Below are positions 1-8,669 of a stretch of 64,000 bases of DNA, piece after piece. The DNA is from an uncultured Shewanella sp. (GTDB taxonomy: Bacteria > Pseudomonadota > Gammaproteobacteria > Enterobacterales > Shewanellaceae). The translations under genes were made by a program, and so were the position numbers. Position 1 is the first letter of the stretch, and the number at the start of each line of letters is the position of its first letter. A model generated the notes under the pieces. The model worked only from the letters and a program-made list of their open reading frames with translations, searched no databases and had not been told where the DNA came from. The stretch spans positions 62,001 to 126,000 of the forward strand of contig NZ_CANLKR010000001.1 in the NCBI RefSeq assembly GCF_947491715.1, read 5' to 3'.

Positions 1-398
1 TCTTGTTTTAAACAAGAATACAAAATTAATAATTACTTTTAAAATAGATTGGCTTACTTGCATTAAATCAGACAGGATTAATTTAAATATCATGGTTTAT
101 TTTTTGATAGAAAATGAAATGAAAAATAAAGAAACTGACTGCAATAAAAGTATTATTAAAATTTATTGTGACCTCGAATACACAGCTTGAGATAAATGCT
201 AAAGACTGAGTTATCTATCTACGATCCTATAGATTGTTGTTAACCAAAAAAGATTTGTGGTTTCATTTAATTAGCTTTTTAGTTGTATTTATATTTTGGG
301 AAAAAGTGTTTCGTTAATGGTAGTCGGGGCGGATTGTTGAATCGATTTGAATCCTCTGAGATTATTTTGCTTATCTCAGAGGTTTTTATTAAAGGTGG
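1..398. other. AT-rich intergenic region
   Basis: No convincing gene is visible. The stretch is AT-rich with stops in all frames. The only clear structure is the hairpin at 353-390, listed separately. Confidence 0.5.
353..390 (+). terminator. Rho-independent terminator-like hairpin
   Basis: A perfect 9-bp stem (CCTCTGAGA at 353-361, TCTCAGAGG at 374-382) with a 12-nt loop is followed on the plus strand by TTTTTATT. The T run follows the stem only in the plus direction, so it best terminates plus-strand transcription entering from outside the window. It may also stop the minus-strand cytochrome gene that ends at 399, but the minus-strand U tract is poor. Confidence 0.6.
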
Positions 399-1739
399 TT
401 AATGTTTATCTTGTTGCATGTGTCCCTGACTATCTGGAGATAAATAGCCTTCTTTCTCAAGTTGCTGACGAATGTCTTTCACCATTTTTGTGTCAACAAC
501 GGCCTCTGCTTGGTTACCCCAAGCCGCTCTTGCAAAGTTTACCAGCTCGGCCACTTGTTTATCTGAGACTTGGTTATTGAAGTTTGACATGGCCACAGAG
601 CCTTTAGTTAGGCTTTGTTGTTTACTTGGCAAGCCTCTTAATATGACTGCAATCGCGTTAAAAGGTGAATGGGCGCTGAAGGTGCTATTGTTATTCAATG
701 AAACCACTGCATTGGGTTTGCCTAGACCATCAATGCCGTGACAACCCGCACAGTAATTAACGTAAGTGTCGTATCCAGGAAGCGCTTTTTCACTGTCTGT
801 GAGATAACGAGGTGCTTCTTGAATTGAACTTGATTTGATGCTGGTGGGGGAATTGACCTTATCAAGATCCAATAGATATGCAGATATGGCATTGAAGTCA
901 TCTTGTGTCATGTGACTCAGACTGTGATTGACGACCATAAACATGCTATCAAAGGTGATCCCAAGTTTAGACTCCCCCTGCTTGAGAAATTGATTTAATT
1001 CTTCAACCGTCCAGCCCTGCCTTTTTAACTCGCCTGGAGTAATATTCATGGCATTCCAGCCCTCTAATATGGCGCCTTCTAAGGCTTTTTCAGGCTGCAT
1101 GGCAAAGGCGAAGTTTCTCGGTGTATGGCACTCACCACAGTGACCCGCTGCTTCAACAAAGTATTTACCTCGATTCCATTGTTCGCTTTTATTGGGATCA
1201 GGGATAAAATCATTGTCATCAAAGAAGAGTTGATTCCATCCTCCTAAGCCAAAGCGAATGTTGGCGGGGAAAATAAGATCGTTATTGATATTGGGAGTGG
1301 CAACGGGTTTAACCGATTGAAAGTAAGCCCACAGTGCATCCATATCAGTATCGTTTAATTTACGATAAGACGTATAAGGCATGGCAGGGTATAAATTACC
1401 TACATTTTTAGAGTAACCGTATTTGACGGCACGATAAAAATCTTCACGACTATACCCCCCAATACCATAGGTGGGATCGGGCGTAATATTGGTTGAATAA
1501 ATGTCGCCAAAAGGAGACGCAAAATGCACTCCACCGGCAAAAGATGGGCCATTGGGGGCGGTATGGCAAGCAACACAGTCGCCTTCAATCGCAACCTGAC
1601 GGCCACGTTCTATGAGAGCATCATTGCTGACGAGTTCACTTGATAATGGGTTAATGACGGCGTTTTTCCCACTGCCTAAATACACAAAAGTGAGCGCAAA
1701 AATACCGGCGATGAAGCCAATCATGATGATATTTTTCAT
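399..1739 (-). CDS. Tri-haem cytochrome c subunit of a molybdenum hydroxylase/aldehyde dehydrogenase
   Basis: A 446-residue cytochrome with three CXXCH haem sites: C55-C58-H59, C201-C204-H205 and C330-C333-H334. A hydrophobic N-terminus (about residues 4-22) is a signal peptide or anchor, so it acts in the periplasm or on the outer face of the inner membrane. Three single-haem domains in a row are typical of the cytochrome subunit of alcohol/aldehyde dehydrogenases, which passes electrons from the dehydrogenase to quinone or terminal oxidases. It is the last gene of a three-gene minus-strand operon, 7 nt after the [2Fe-2S] subunit, so its donor is inferred to be that enzyme. The substrate cannot be told from the sequence. 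Confidence 0.88.
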   Translation of the reverse strand: MKNIIMIGFIAGIFALTFVYLGSGKNAVINPLSSELVSNDALIERGRQVAIEGDCVACHTAPNGPSFAGGVHFASPFGDIYSTNITPDPTYGIGGYSREDFYRAVKYGYSKNVGNLYPAMPYTSYRKLNDTDMDALWAYFQSVKPVATPNINNDLIFPANIRFGLGGWNQLFFDDNDFIPDPNKSEQWNRGKYFVEAAGHCGECHTPRNFAFAMQPEKALEGAILEGWNAMNITPGELKRQGWTVEELNQFLKQGESKLGITFDSMFMVVNHSLSHMTQDDFNAISAYLLDLDKVNSPTSIKSSSIQEAPRYLTDSEKALPGYDTYVNYCAGCHGIDGLGKPNAVVSLNNNSTFSAHSPFNAIAVILRGLPSKQQSLTKGSVAMSNFNNQVSDKQVAELVNFARAAWGNQAEAVVDTKMVKDIRQQLEKEGYLSPDSQGHMQQDKH

Positions 1740-1746
1740 GGTGTTC

Positions 1747-2280
1747 CTATTGAATCAGCTCAGGTGTTGACAGAATTAAATTTTCCATGGCTTCGTAATA
1801 CTTGACATAACCCGTGCAGCGACAAACATGCTCACCTAAGTTATTTTCAAGTGATGCGCGTAATGCCGTTTTTTCAATGGGCTTTTGTTTAAGGGATTCA
1901 TAAAAGCCAACGGCTTCATTGACAAAACCTGAAGTACACCATCCACATTGAAATGAGAAATTTTCAATAAAGGCTTGTTGTACTGGGTGCAATACCACTT
2001 CTTCTGTTTTGACATCAATACTGGCATGGCCTTCAACAGTGACTAAATTCATGCCATTAAATGCACCTACACCATTGATACAGGTTCTATGGGTGATTTG
2101 TTCAGTTTTAGTTTGTTCTAAAATCACACAAGCGTGACAGACTCCTGCACCACAACCAAATTTAGTGCCAGTCAGGTTTAAATATTCATGTAAAAATTGG
2201 ATCATCATGGTATTTTGTGGCACATCAATGGGGCCGACTTGTTTGCCGTTAAGGGTAAATTCTATTGTGATAGTGTTCAT
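1747..2280 (-). CDS. [2Fe-2S] subunit of a xanthine-dehydrogenase-family enzyme (IorA/CoxS-like)
   Basis: A 177-residue small subunit. The N-terminal plant-ferredoxin fold carries cluster ligands C43, C48, C51 and C67 (FGCGAGVCHAC). The C-terminal helical domain carries the second cluster with C112, C115, C153 and C155 (QCGWC and CRCTG). The length fits the separate small subunits of isoquinoline 1-oxidoreductase, CO dehydrogenase and periplasmic aldehyde oxidoreductase. It relays electrons from the molybdenum centre of the large subunit to the cytochrome encoded next. Its ATG overlaps the TGA of a 28-codon ORF in an ATGA junction. It has no signal peptide and is probably exported together with the Tat-bearing large subunit. 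Confidence 0.92.
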   Translation of the reverse strand: MNTITIEFTLNGKQVGPIDVPQNTMMIQFLHEYLNLTGTKFGCGAGVCHACVILEQTKTEQITHRTCINGVGAFNGMNLVTVEGHASIDVKTEEVVLHPVQQAFIENFSFQCGWCTSGFVNEAVGFYESLKQKPIEKTALRASLENNLGEHVCRCTGYVKYYEAMENLILSTPELIQ

Positions 2281-2363
2281 GCGTTAATTCTCGCTTTGAT
2301 CAGCTTTGAGGTAGTAATAGTCGTGTGCTCAAAGCATTCACCTATTGCATTGATGGTGCTCAT
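2277..2363 (-). other. 28-codon ORF, duplicated tail of the upstream large-subunit gene
   Basis: Between the large- and small-subunit genes lies an ORF of 28 codons. Its ATG overlaps the TGA of the large subunit (ATGA), and its own TGA overlaps the ATG of the small subunit (ATGA). Its translation contains NAIGECFEH and IKARINA, matching the last 23 residues of the large subunit (NAIGQRFEQ and IKARINP). It is therefore a diverged tandem copy of the gene's 3' end, offset by 83 bp. It keeps translational coupling through the operon; I see no independent function. Confidence 0.8.
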
Positions 2364-5158
2364 GGATTGATCCTTGCTTTGATCTGCTGCTGCGTAATAG
2401 GTGTTTGCTCAAAGCGCTGACCTATAGCATTAAAAAGGGCGTCTTGAACGGCTGAAATCACCGGAAGCATAACCACTTCCGCAATCCCTTTTGGTCTTGC
2501 AGCTCGATCGGTGGAAGGTAAGGTTTCAGATGTCATATTCCACACGGGAAGATCTGATGCCATGGGAACATGATAACGGTTGAGGTTCCATGTTCCATTT
2601 CCTGCACCTTCTTCAAATGGGGGTAAATACTCATGTAATACATGACCCACGCCCATGGCGAGTCCGCCTTGAATTTGGCCATCTACAATGGGTTGTGAAA
2701 TAACCGGTCCTGCATCTAACACACTATGAGAGCGCAGAATGTCGACTTTTCCTGTGTGTTTATCAACGGCAAGTTCAATGAGGCAATCACAAGGTGCATA
2801 GTAAGTCACCATGGCATTATTAAACTTTGTGCTTGGGTAATTCACCCAATTACGTTTAATTAAGTGATAACCTGCGCTATCCATTTTTTGCTTTTTGGCG
2901 TTGCTGGCACCTTGTCCATATCGAACCGCCATGGCATCTAAAGAATGCACTTGTGTATCGCCTTCAACCGTGAACTCAGCTTCAGTCCAAGACCAACGAT
3001 TGACCGTATGGGCGACACAACCGGTAATAAAACCGAGCTCGTGGGCTGTTTTGGCCAGTAATGTAAAGTCTAAGGCGGGTTTTTCTTCAAGTATAAATTT
3101 GCCTTTTTGCCATTTTGCTGCAGATAAATCACTGTCCTTAGCCAATGACCATAAAATACGTGCCGCAGGTAAAATACCGTATCGATAAACAACGTTACAT
3201 GCGCCTTTGGTGGCTTCTGTTTGGAAAGTGGCTGAATCAGAAGCGCTGCTGGCCATTAATTTTACTGGTGTCCAAAGGGGATCTTTAGACATTTTGTCTT
3301 GTTTTTCTTGACTGATGATATACGGGTTATCTGTTTCATACAGTTGCAATGCTTTCCAAGTTTCAGTGACGGCAATATGCACTTCATCGGCAGCAGCGCC
3401 AAAAAATTCATGGGTTAATAGCCCTTGGCTCGTTTGCGCGCCAGAGCCCATTTCCATATATTCAATTTCTAATAAAATGTCACCTTCAGGTGAAATATTG
3501 ACTGCGGCATTGGGGCCAACATTTCCCGTACCGTAGTTTTTAGCCAGCAGCGAATATCCAACACCAAACACTTTGTTGGGATGCTTGGCTTCAAAGGCTT
3601 TCTTATTGGCCACTCTTTGTTGCCAAATGGGATGCTGTTCGGCTTTATCTAAAATTTCTTGGTAACGTATTTCACCATCAATTTCTGCGCCTTGAGTATT
3701 TAAGTCAGCTGTTTTCAGTAAGTTTCTACGGCGCAATTCAAAGGGATCGACATTAAGCTCAGCCGCTGCTTGACCTATCATTAAATCGATAACCGGCATA
3801 CATTGTGTTGAGCCGTAACCGCGCATTGAACCGGATGTAACATTACGAGAGTGGTGTGCTGTGGCTTGAAGATCGCTTTGTGGAATATAAAAGACCCCTT
3901 GCATGGCTGACATACCGGCAGATGCGACACTGGCTGAGAAGTTTTCACGACCGCCACCGTCTACATCAGATTTAGAGGTTAATGCTTCAATTTTCAATGT
4001 GTCTTTATTGATCGCTAAGCGATTTTCAATTTTAAAAGGATGACGCTTTAATCCTGATTGAAATTGCTGATAACGATCGTTTGCAATGCGTATGGGCTTA
4101 CCATTAGTAAATAAGCTGGCAGCAAGTGCGTAAAAGGGGAAAATAGAGTGATCTTTTGCGCCAAAGGCGCCGCCTACAAAGCCTGAGTAGAGTTTAACAT
4201 TTTCTACTGTTTTTCCCGGTTTGGAGGCTTTGAGCATATGGACAGCCATTTCAGTGAAATCAGTCGGATCTTGACATGTCACCGTACCATGCATAGTGGC
4301 ATTTTCTGCATCAAACCAAATATTTGCCGCTTCGGGCTCTAGCATCATAGGTTCAATGATTTGGGTTTGAAATTGCTTTTCAACCACATGAAATTGATCA
4401 TCAGTCATGCTTTGATTGATGCGATTGGCATAAAACATGCCTCTTTCACCTAAATCGCCACTAACATTACTTATTGACGGCCATTTGGGCTGTCTAAGTT
4501 GGTAAGCGGGAAAGAATAATCCATCTTGAAAAGGCGAGAAAATATCTTTACCTTCTGTCCGGTTTTCTGCAACACGTACGACTCGCCATGCTGCATAAGG
4601 GTTGCGCTCATAAGCGGGCACTTTTGCCCCATATTTGATAATATTTTGATTAAAATCGAGACGTGACTTTGCGGCATTGAAATTATCAAAACGGTCAAAG
4701 AGTAAAATAGCAACTGGGTGGCCTAAGAACTGGGCGACGTTGCCTTTTTCAAGCAGCATTTCCTCACCATGAAATTGAGGTAGCTTAATATCTTGCTTAG
4801 CTAAATCTTCAGCAAGAATCACTTTTGTGGGTTGTTTTTCTAAAAAAGATAAATCGATATTTTCGAAAATATGATCGGCTTTTGTCGCACAAACAATATA
4901 ACCATGCCATTGATGATTAGGCCACTCATTAAAATCTTGTGCTCTGAAATCACGGGCAAACACTTTTTGGCCTGTGACTTTTTGCATCGCATCGACACGA
5001 TATTTAGCTTCACCATTGCTGGCCCAACCTTTATTGGGCTTATACAAATATTCTTGTTCTCGAGTCATGGCACTTGCAAGGGGTGCAAAATAAACACTGA
5101 CTCCAGCAATCACGACGGTTTTTATAAATTCCCGACGAGTCTGTTTAAATTCTTTCAT
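2360..5158 (-). CDS. Molybdopterin-binding large subunit, xanthine dehydrogenase family (IorB-like)
   Basis: A 932-residue catalytic subunit. The N-terminus has a twin-arginine signal (TRREFIKTVVIAG, about residues 7-19), so the folded enzyme is exported to the periplasm. Glycine-rich molybdopterin-binding segments are present (GGAFGAKDHS, RGYGSTQ, GSGAQTSQG and the C-terminal GQIQGGLAMGVGH). The late PKGIAEV segment supplies the Glu usually placed at the active site. Length and Tat signal match isoquinoline 1-oxidoreductase beta-type aldehyde dehydrogenases, which hydroxylate aldehydes or N-heterocycles using water. It is first in the operon with the [2Fe-2S] and cytochrome subunits. Maturation needs molybdenum cofactor plus a sulfurtransferase; no dedicated chaperone is adjacent. 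Confidence 0.9.
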   Translation of the reverse strand: MKEFKQTRREFIKTVVIAGVSVYFAPLASAMTREQEYLYKPNKGWASNGEAKYRVDAMQKVTGQKVFARDFRAQDFNEWPNHQWHGYIVCATKADHIFENIDLSFLEKQPTKVILAEDLAKQDIKLPQFHGEEMLLEKGNVAQFLGHPVAILLFDRFDNFNAAKSRLDFNQNIIKYGAKVPAYERNPYAAWRVVRVAENRTEGKDIFSPFQDGLFFPAYQLRQPKWPSISNVSGDLGERGMFYANRINQSMTDDQFHVVEKQFQTQIIEPMMLEPEAANIWFDAENATMHGTVTCQDPTDFTEMAVHMLKASKPGKTVENVKLYSGFVGGAFGAKDHSIFPFYALAASLFTNGKPIRIANDRYQQFQSGLKRHPFKIENRLAINKDTLKIEALTSKSDVDGGGRENFSASVASAGMSAMQGVFYIPQSDLQATAHHSRNVTSGSMRGYGSTQCMPVIDLMIGQAAAELNVDPFELRRRNLLKTADLNTQGAEIDGEIRYQEILDKAEQHPIWQQRVANKKAFEAKHPNKVFGVGYSLLAKNYGTGNVGPNAAVNISPEGDILLEIEYMEMGSGAQTSQGLLTHEFFGAAADEVHIAVTETWKALQLYETDNPYIISQEKQDKMSKDPLWTPVKLMASSASDSATFQTEATKGACNVVYRYGILPAARILWSLAKDSDLSAAKWQKGKFILEEKPALDFTLLAKTAHELGFITGCVAHTVNRWSWTEAEFTVEGDTQVHSLDAMAVRYGQGASNAKKQKMDSAGYHLIKRNWVNYPSTKFNNAMVTYYAPCDCLIELAVDKHTGKVDILRSHSVLDAGPVISQPIVDGQIQGGLAMGVGHVLHEYLPPFEEGAGNGTWNLNRYHVPMASDLPVWNMTSETLPSTDRAARPKGIAEVVMLPVISAVQDALFNAIGQRFEQTPITQQQIKARINP

Positions 5159-6180
5159 CTAACCGCCTAATACAGATAAAAAAGATTGAAGATCAGTACC
5201 TTAATTTTAAAATATTGGTACTGTATCAAGTGCTAAATTAGTTTTTTGCTATACACAAAAACCGATTAAAGTATCTTAATTTAAAACAAGTTTCAAACAA
5301 TTAGTTCTAACTTACATAAAATAAAATCAACAAAGAAAATATGGATAATATAGTGTTACGAAAAAAATACACATTACTATTTGATTTATAAGATATAACT
5401 TCTTATTTCTGCTCTAATTATTGATTAAATCACTCGTCCTTTCATATTGCTCTGACACTATGTAATTGAGTTTTATGGGCTGCTTCATGAGCAAGTGACC
5501 GTTAAGCGTGGACACTTTTTATTGGTAAGAGTTAGTCCTTTGGGAGTCTGTAAAATCACCTGCATCGAAGTTAGATCACCTTAAAAGGCAATCAATATTC
5601 CTGCACCCTTTTATTTTAAAAGAATACGCCTGGAATTAGGCACTTTTACAGGCTCTGAAAACAGGCATCTTCAATGATCACGGGTATAGTTGCCATTAAA
5701 TAGGGAAGTCAGTTGTTTTTAAGTTGTATATATATTGTTTTTTTGTATCTTCACCGTAATTTTATTGATGTTTACAAAGTAAAATTATTAATGATACGTT
5801 GTTATTAGCGGTAAGTCGTAGAAAAATCACTGTAATTAATTTTTACGTTATATGTGGCTGATAAATTAATGATTTTTTATATTGATAGTCTGTGTTAGTG
5901 AAGGGTTTTACTATTGTTCATCTTTTTTTCGTTAATAAAATGATGAATATAACATTTTAAAAAATAGGGACTTTGAGAATAAACCAGACATGTTATAGCA
6001 TGTCGGCTTGTTTTGTTTGCATAAAAAACGTTAACAAATTTTGTTCATCACATATGGCAATTTGGATTGGGTTATCCATTGAATTTGTTGATCATAATAT
6101 TTTAATTGTGCAAGCACAATCACAGATCTTAAATTGGGTCATTAATAATAAAAGATCGTAAGAAACAGGTTTAGATTACT
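5159..6180. other. 1 kb AT-rich intergenic region with a MITE relic
   Basis: No credible coding region. It holds the upstream region of the minus-strand operon, a partial MITE copy (5537-5687) and a small hairpin at about 5987-6004 (GACATG / CATGTC). A 62-codon ORF before the UhpC-like gene looks random. Confidence 0.5.
5537..5687 (-). repeat. Truncated copy of MITE A
   Basis: About 150 bp that match, in inverted orientation, the left half of the element at 28126-28388. Shared blocks include CCTTTGGGAGT, TTAAAAGGCAAT, AATTAGGCACTTTTAC and CTGAAAACAGGCATCTT, ending in ATCACGGGTAT. The other terminal repeat is not recognisable, so this copy is truncated or decayed. Confidence 0.75.
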
Positions 6181-7497
6181 ATGTTTAATTTTTTTAAAGC
6201 GGCTCCTATAAAGCCAATAATGACGTCTTCTGAACAGGTCGACAAGGATTATAAATTTTGGCGTTTACACCTAATGTTCACTATGTACATAGGATATGCT
6301 GTTTTTTATTTTACTCGCAAAAGTTTTAACTTTGTCATGCCAGCCATGGTTACCGATTTGGGGCTTGATAAGTCAGATATTGGTGTCATCGGTACCTTAT
6401 TTTATTTGACATATGGCTGTTCGAAATTTGTGTCTGGCATCATGAGTGATAGGGCCAACCCCCGTTATTTCATGGGAATAGGGCTTATTGCCACGGGTGT
6501 GATTAATATTTTATTTGGCTTGTCTTCTTCTATTATTGTTTTTGCATCACTTTGGGTGCTGAACGCATTCTTTCAAGGCTGGGGCTGGCCACCTTGTTCA
6601 AAATTATTAACCACTTGGTATTCACGTTCTGAGCGTGGCTTTTGGTGGTCAATTTGGAATACATCTCATAATGTGGGGGGCGCCATTATTCCCTTGTTAG
6701 TGGGTTTTCTAACATTGCATTTTAGTTGGCGTATGGGAATGATTGTGCCCGGTATTTGTGCCATTGTGGCCGGATTATTCCTATGCTGGCGTTTACGAGA
6801 TAAACCCCAAACTTTAGGGTTACCCAGTATCGGTGATTGGAGACAAGATAAGTTAGAGCAGGCTTTTGAGCATTCAGATGAAGGATTGAGTACCAAAGCA
6901 ATATTGTTCAAGTATGTGCTTTCGAATAAATACATTTGGTTATTAGCGTTAAGTTATGTGTTGGTTTATATCGTCCGCACAGGGATTAATGATTGGGGTA
7001 ATCTGTATTTAACCGAAGAGCAAGGTTACGATTTAATGACAGCCAATGGAGCGCTGTCATTGTTTGAGGTTGGCGGATTTATAGGCTCATTAGTGGCAGG
7101 CTGGGGATCGGATCTTTTATTTAAAGGGAATCGTGGGCCGATGAACTGGTTATTTTCGGTGGGCATTTTAATTGCCGTTGCTGCACTTTGGTTTTTCCCC
7201 TCTCAAGGTTATTTTATGCAGGCCGCATGTTTTTTTGCTATCGGCTTTTTCGTATTTGGCCCTCAAATGCTGATTGGTGTGGCAGCAGCTGAGTGTTCAC
7301 ATAAAAATGCGGCGGGTGCAGCAACAGGTTTTGTTGGATTGTTTGCTTATATGGGGGCTGCGCTCGCGGGTTATCCGTTAGCACGTGTGTTAGAGCTTTA
7401 TAGTTGGACTGGATTTTTTACTGTATTGACTTGCTCTGCAGGTATTGTGGGTTTATTGCTTATTCCTTTCTTACGCAAACAAGCGGCAAAAACTTAG
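6181..7497 (+). CDS. uhpC: UhpC-like MFS sugar-phosphate sensor/transporter
   Basis: A 438-residue, 12-helix protein of the organophosphate:phosphate antiporter branch of the major facilitator superfamily. It aligns from memory along its whole length with E. coli UhpC (439 aa); shared segments include YFTRKSFN, KFVSGIMSDR, ARYFMGIGLIATG-like, GNRGPMN, FFVFGPQML and AAECSHK. In E. coli UhpC senses external glucose-6-phosphate and activates the UhpB kinase. No uhpA, uhpB or uhpT lies within this window, so here it may work as a transporter or sense for distant partners. Monocistronic. The ATG at 6181 follows AAGAAAC, a weak ribosome site. Confidence 0.85.
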   Translation: MFNFFKAAPIKPIMTSSEQVDKDYKFWRLHLMFTMYIGYAVFYFTRKSFNFVMPAMVTDLGLDKSDIGVIGTLFYLTYGCSKFVSGIMSDRANPRYFMGIGLIATGVINILFGLSSSIIVFASLWVLNAFFQGWGWPPCSKLLTTWYSRSERGFWWSIWNTSHNVGGAIIPLLVGFLTLHFSWRMGMIVPGICAIVAGLFLCWRLRDKPQTLGLPSIGDWRQDKLEQAFEHSDEGLSTKAILFKYVLSNKYIWLLALSYVLVYIVRTGINDWGNLYLTEEQGYDLMTANGALSLFEVGGFIGSLVAGWGSDLLFKGNRGPMNWLFSVGILIAVAALWFFPSQGYFMQAACFFAIGFFVFGPQMLIGVAAAECSHKNAAGAATGFVGLFAYMGAALAGYPLARVLELYSWTGFFTVLTCSAGIVGLLLIPFLRKQAAKT

Positions 7498-7523
7498 TTG
7501 ATTTCATTGTCAGAGAAAGGCGT

Positions 7524-8447
7524 TTATCTTATTTTATAAAAATAAGCATCTTTCTCTATTTCAAATTTAACTCTGTTGATGTCTTTCTTTGCTGAAGATA
7601 GTGTCTGATAGGGGCCAATTAACAGTCTTGATATAGGCTTTTCGTTAATATTATCAGGATGGACTGTATACTCAAACCCGCTGTTTTGAATGTTTTTAAT
7701 TAGTTTATTCATTGAAGATTGCTTTGAGAAAGCTCCGACTTGAATATACCAATTTTGTTTGTTCATTGATGCATTATGGATCCGGTTTGCGGATGTGTTT
7801 TTGTTTACTGGGGAAGGAGTGACAGGAAGAGGGGATTCTTTTATGGAGGAATATGTTTGTTGTTCGCTGTCTATTTCTGCGTTTGTTTTTTTGGTTTTAT
7901 CGACTGAAGAAGGAGTACTGGTTTCTTTGTTTATGGAGTGTACCGATGATTTATTTTGGATTTGATCCGTTTTGATAATGGTTGTGACTCTTTCATTGTT
8001 TTGCCCTCCACTTTGTGCGGTGAGCTTTTGTTGTAATATGTCATAAGTAATTGTATTGCTGTTTACTTTATTGCCACTTTGCTCTAGTACTGCATTGCCT
8101 GTTAAGTGCAAAACTCGTGTACTGAGATCATATTGGATTTTATTCGCGCTTGCTGAGGCCATCAATCCATTATCCATTTTTTGCGAATAAGTCGCAGGAT
8201 CACCAATAGCAATTAATATTTTATGTTCACTCGCTTTTGAGTACGCACGCAATGTTTGTGCTGTAATGGTAATAGAGCCTTGCGTCACTTTAACGGGACC
8301 ATTAAAGATCATTTGATTATTTTTAATATCAGCTTGTTGATTTTTTGCCGATATAATCACTTCTTGCTGGAGATCGCTTTGTAAAGCAAAAGCGTTAAAA
8401 TTAAACAGTAGCACTAAGCTGATCGATGTTAATAGGTAATGCTTCAT
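7524..8447 (-). CDS. LptA/OstA-like periplasmic protein fused to a SPOR domain
   Basis: From the preferred start (ATG at 8447, preceded by AGAGAA) the protein has 307 residues. A signal peptide (MKHYLLTSISLVLLFNF) is followed at about residues 28-145 by an OstA/LptA-type beta-taco region (MIFNGPVKVTQGSITITAQ, then ATYSQK, then LHLTGNAVLEQSGNKVNSN). A Ser/Thr/Asn-rich linker spans about 145-230, and a C-terminal SPOR domain about 231-307 (WYIQVGAFSKQ, then LLIGPYQ). LptA bridges lipopolysaccharide across the periplasm; SPOR domains bind denuded septal peptidoglycan. The combination is unusual and suggests a peptidoglycan-anchored or division-site LptA paralogue. It is monocistronic and not next to lptB/lptC. 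A 318-residue version from an upstream ATG is possible but has no good ribosome site or signal peptide. Confidence 0.75.
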   Translation of the reverse strand: MKHYLLTSISLVLLFNFNAFALQSDLQQEVIISAKNQQADIKNNQMIFNGPVKVTQGSITITAQTLRAYSKASEHKILIAIGDPATYSQKMDNGLMASASANKIQYDLSTRVLHLTGNAVLEQSGNKVNSNTITYDILQQKLTAQSGGQNNERVTTIIKTDQIQNKSSVHSINKETSTPSSVDKTKKTNAEIDSEQQTYSSIKESPLPVTPSPVNKNTSANRIHNASMNKQNWYIQVGAFSKQSSMNKLIKNIQNSGFEYTVHPDNINEKPISRLLIGPYQTLSSAKKDINRVKFEIEKDAYFYKIR

Positions 8448-8669
8448 TAAGTTCTCTAGTTGAGTGTACATAATGAGCATAGTATTGAGTCGTGTTCTAT
8501 GACAGTGCTTTTATCAATATTTAATGGTATTTTTCTTGGCTATTACTTGAACAATACATTTTGATTACTCAAATTAACATTGGATTCGAAAAGATAAAAT
8601 GTATCATGCTTGAAAAGATTACAGGTGTAAGCGACTTGAGCCTTAAAGTCGCTTTAAATGATAGGGAGA

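Noticed and set aside
5973..6161. 62-codon ORF just upstream of the UhpC-like gene
   Set aside because: Composition is that of AT-rich intergenic DNA, there is no ribosome site, and no family resemblance. Not a leader peptide as far as can be seen.
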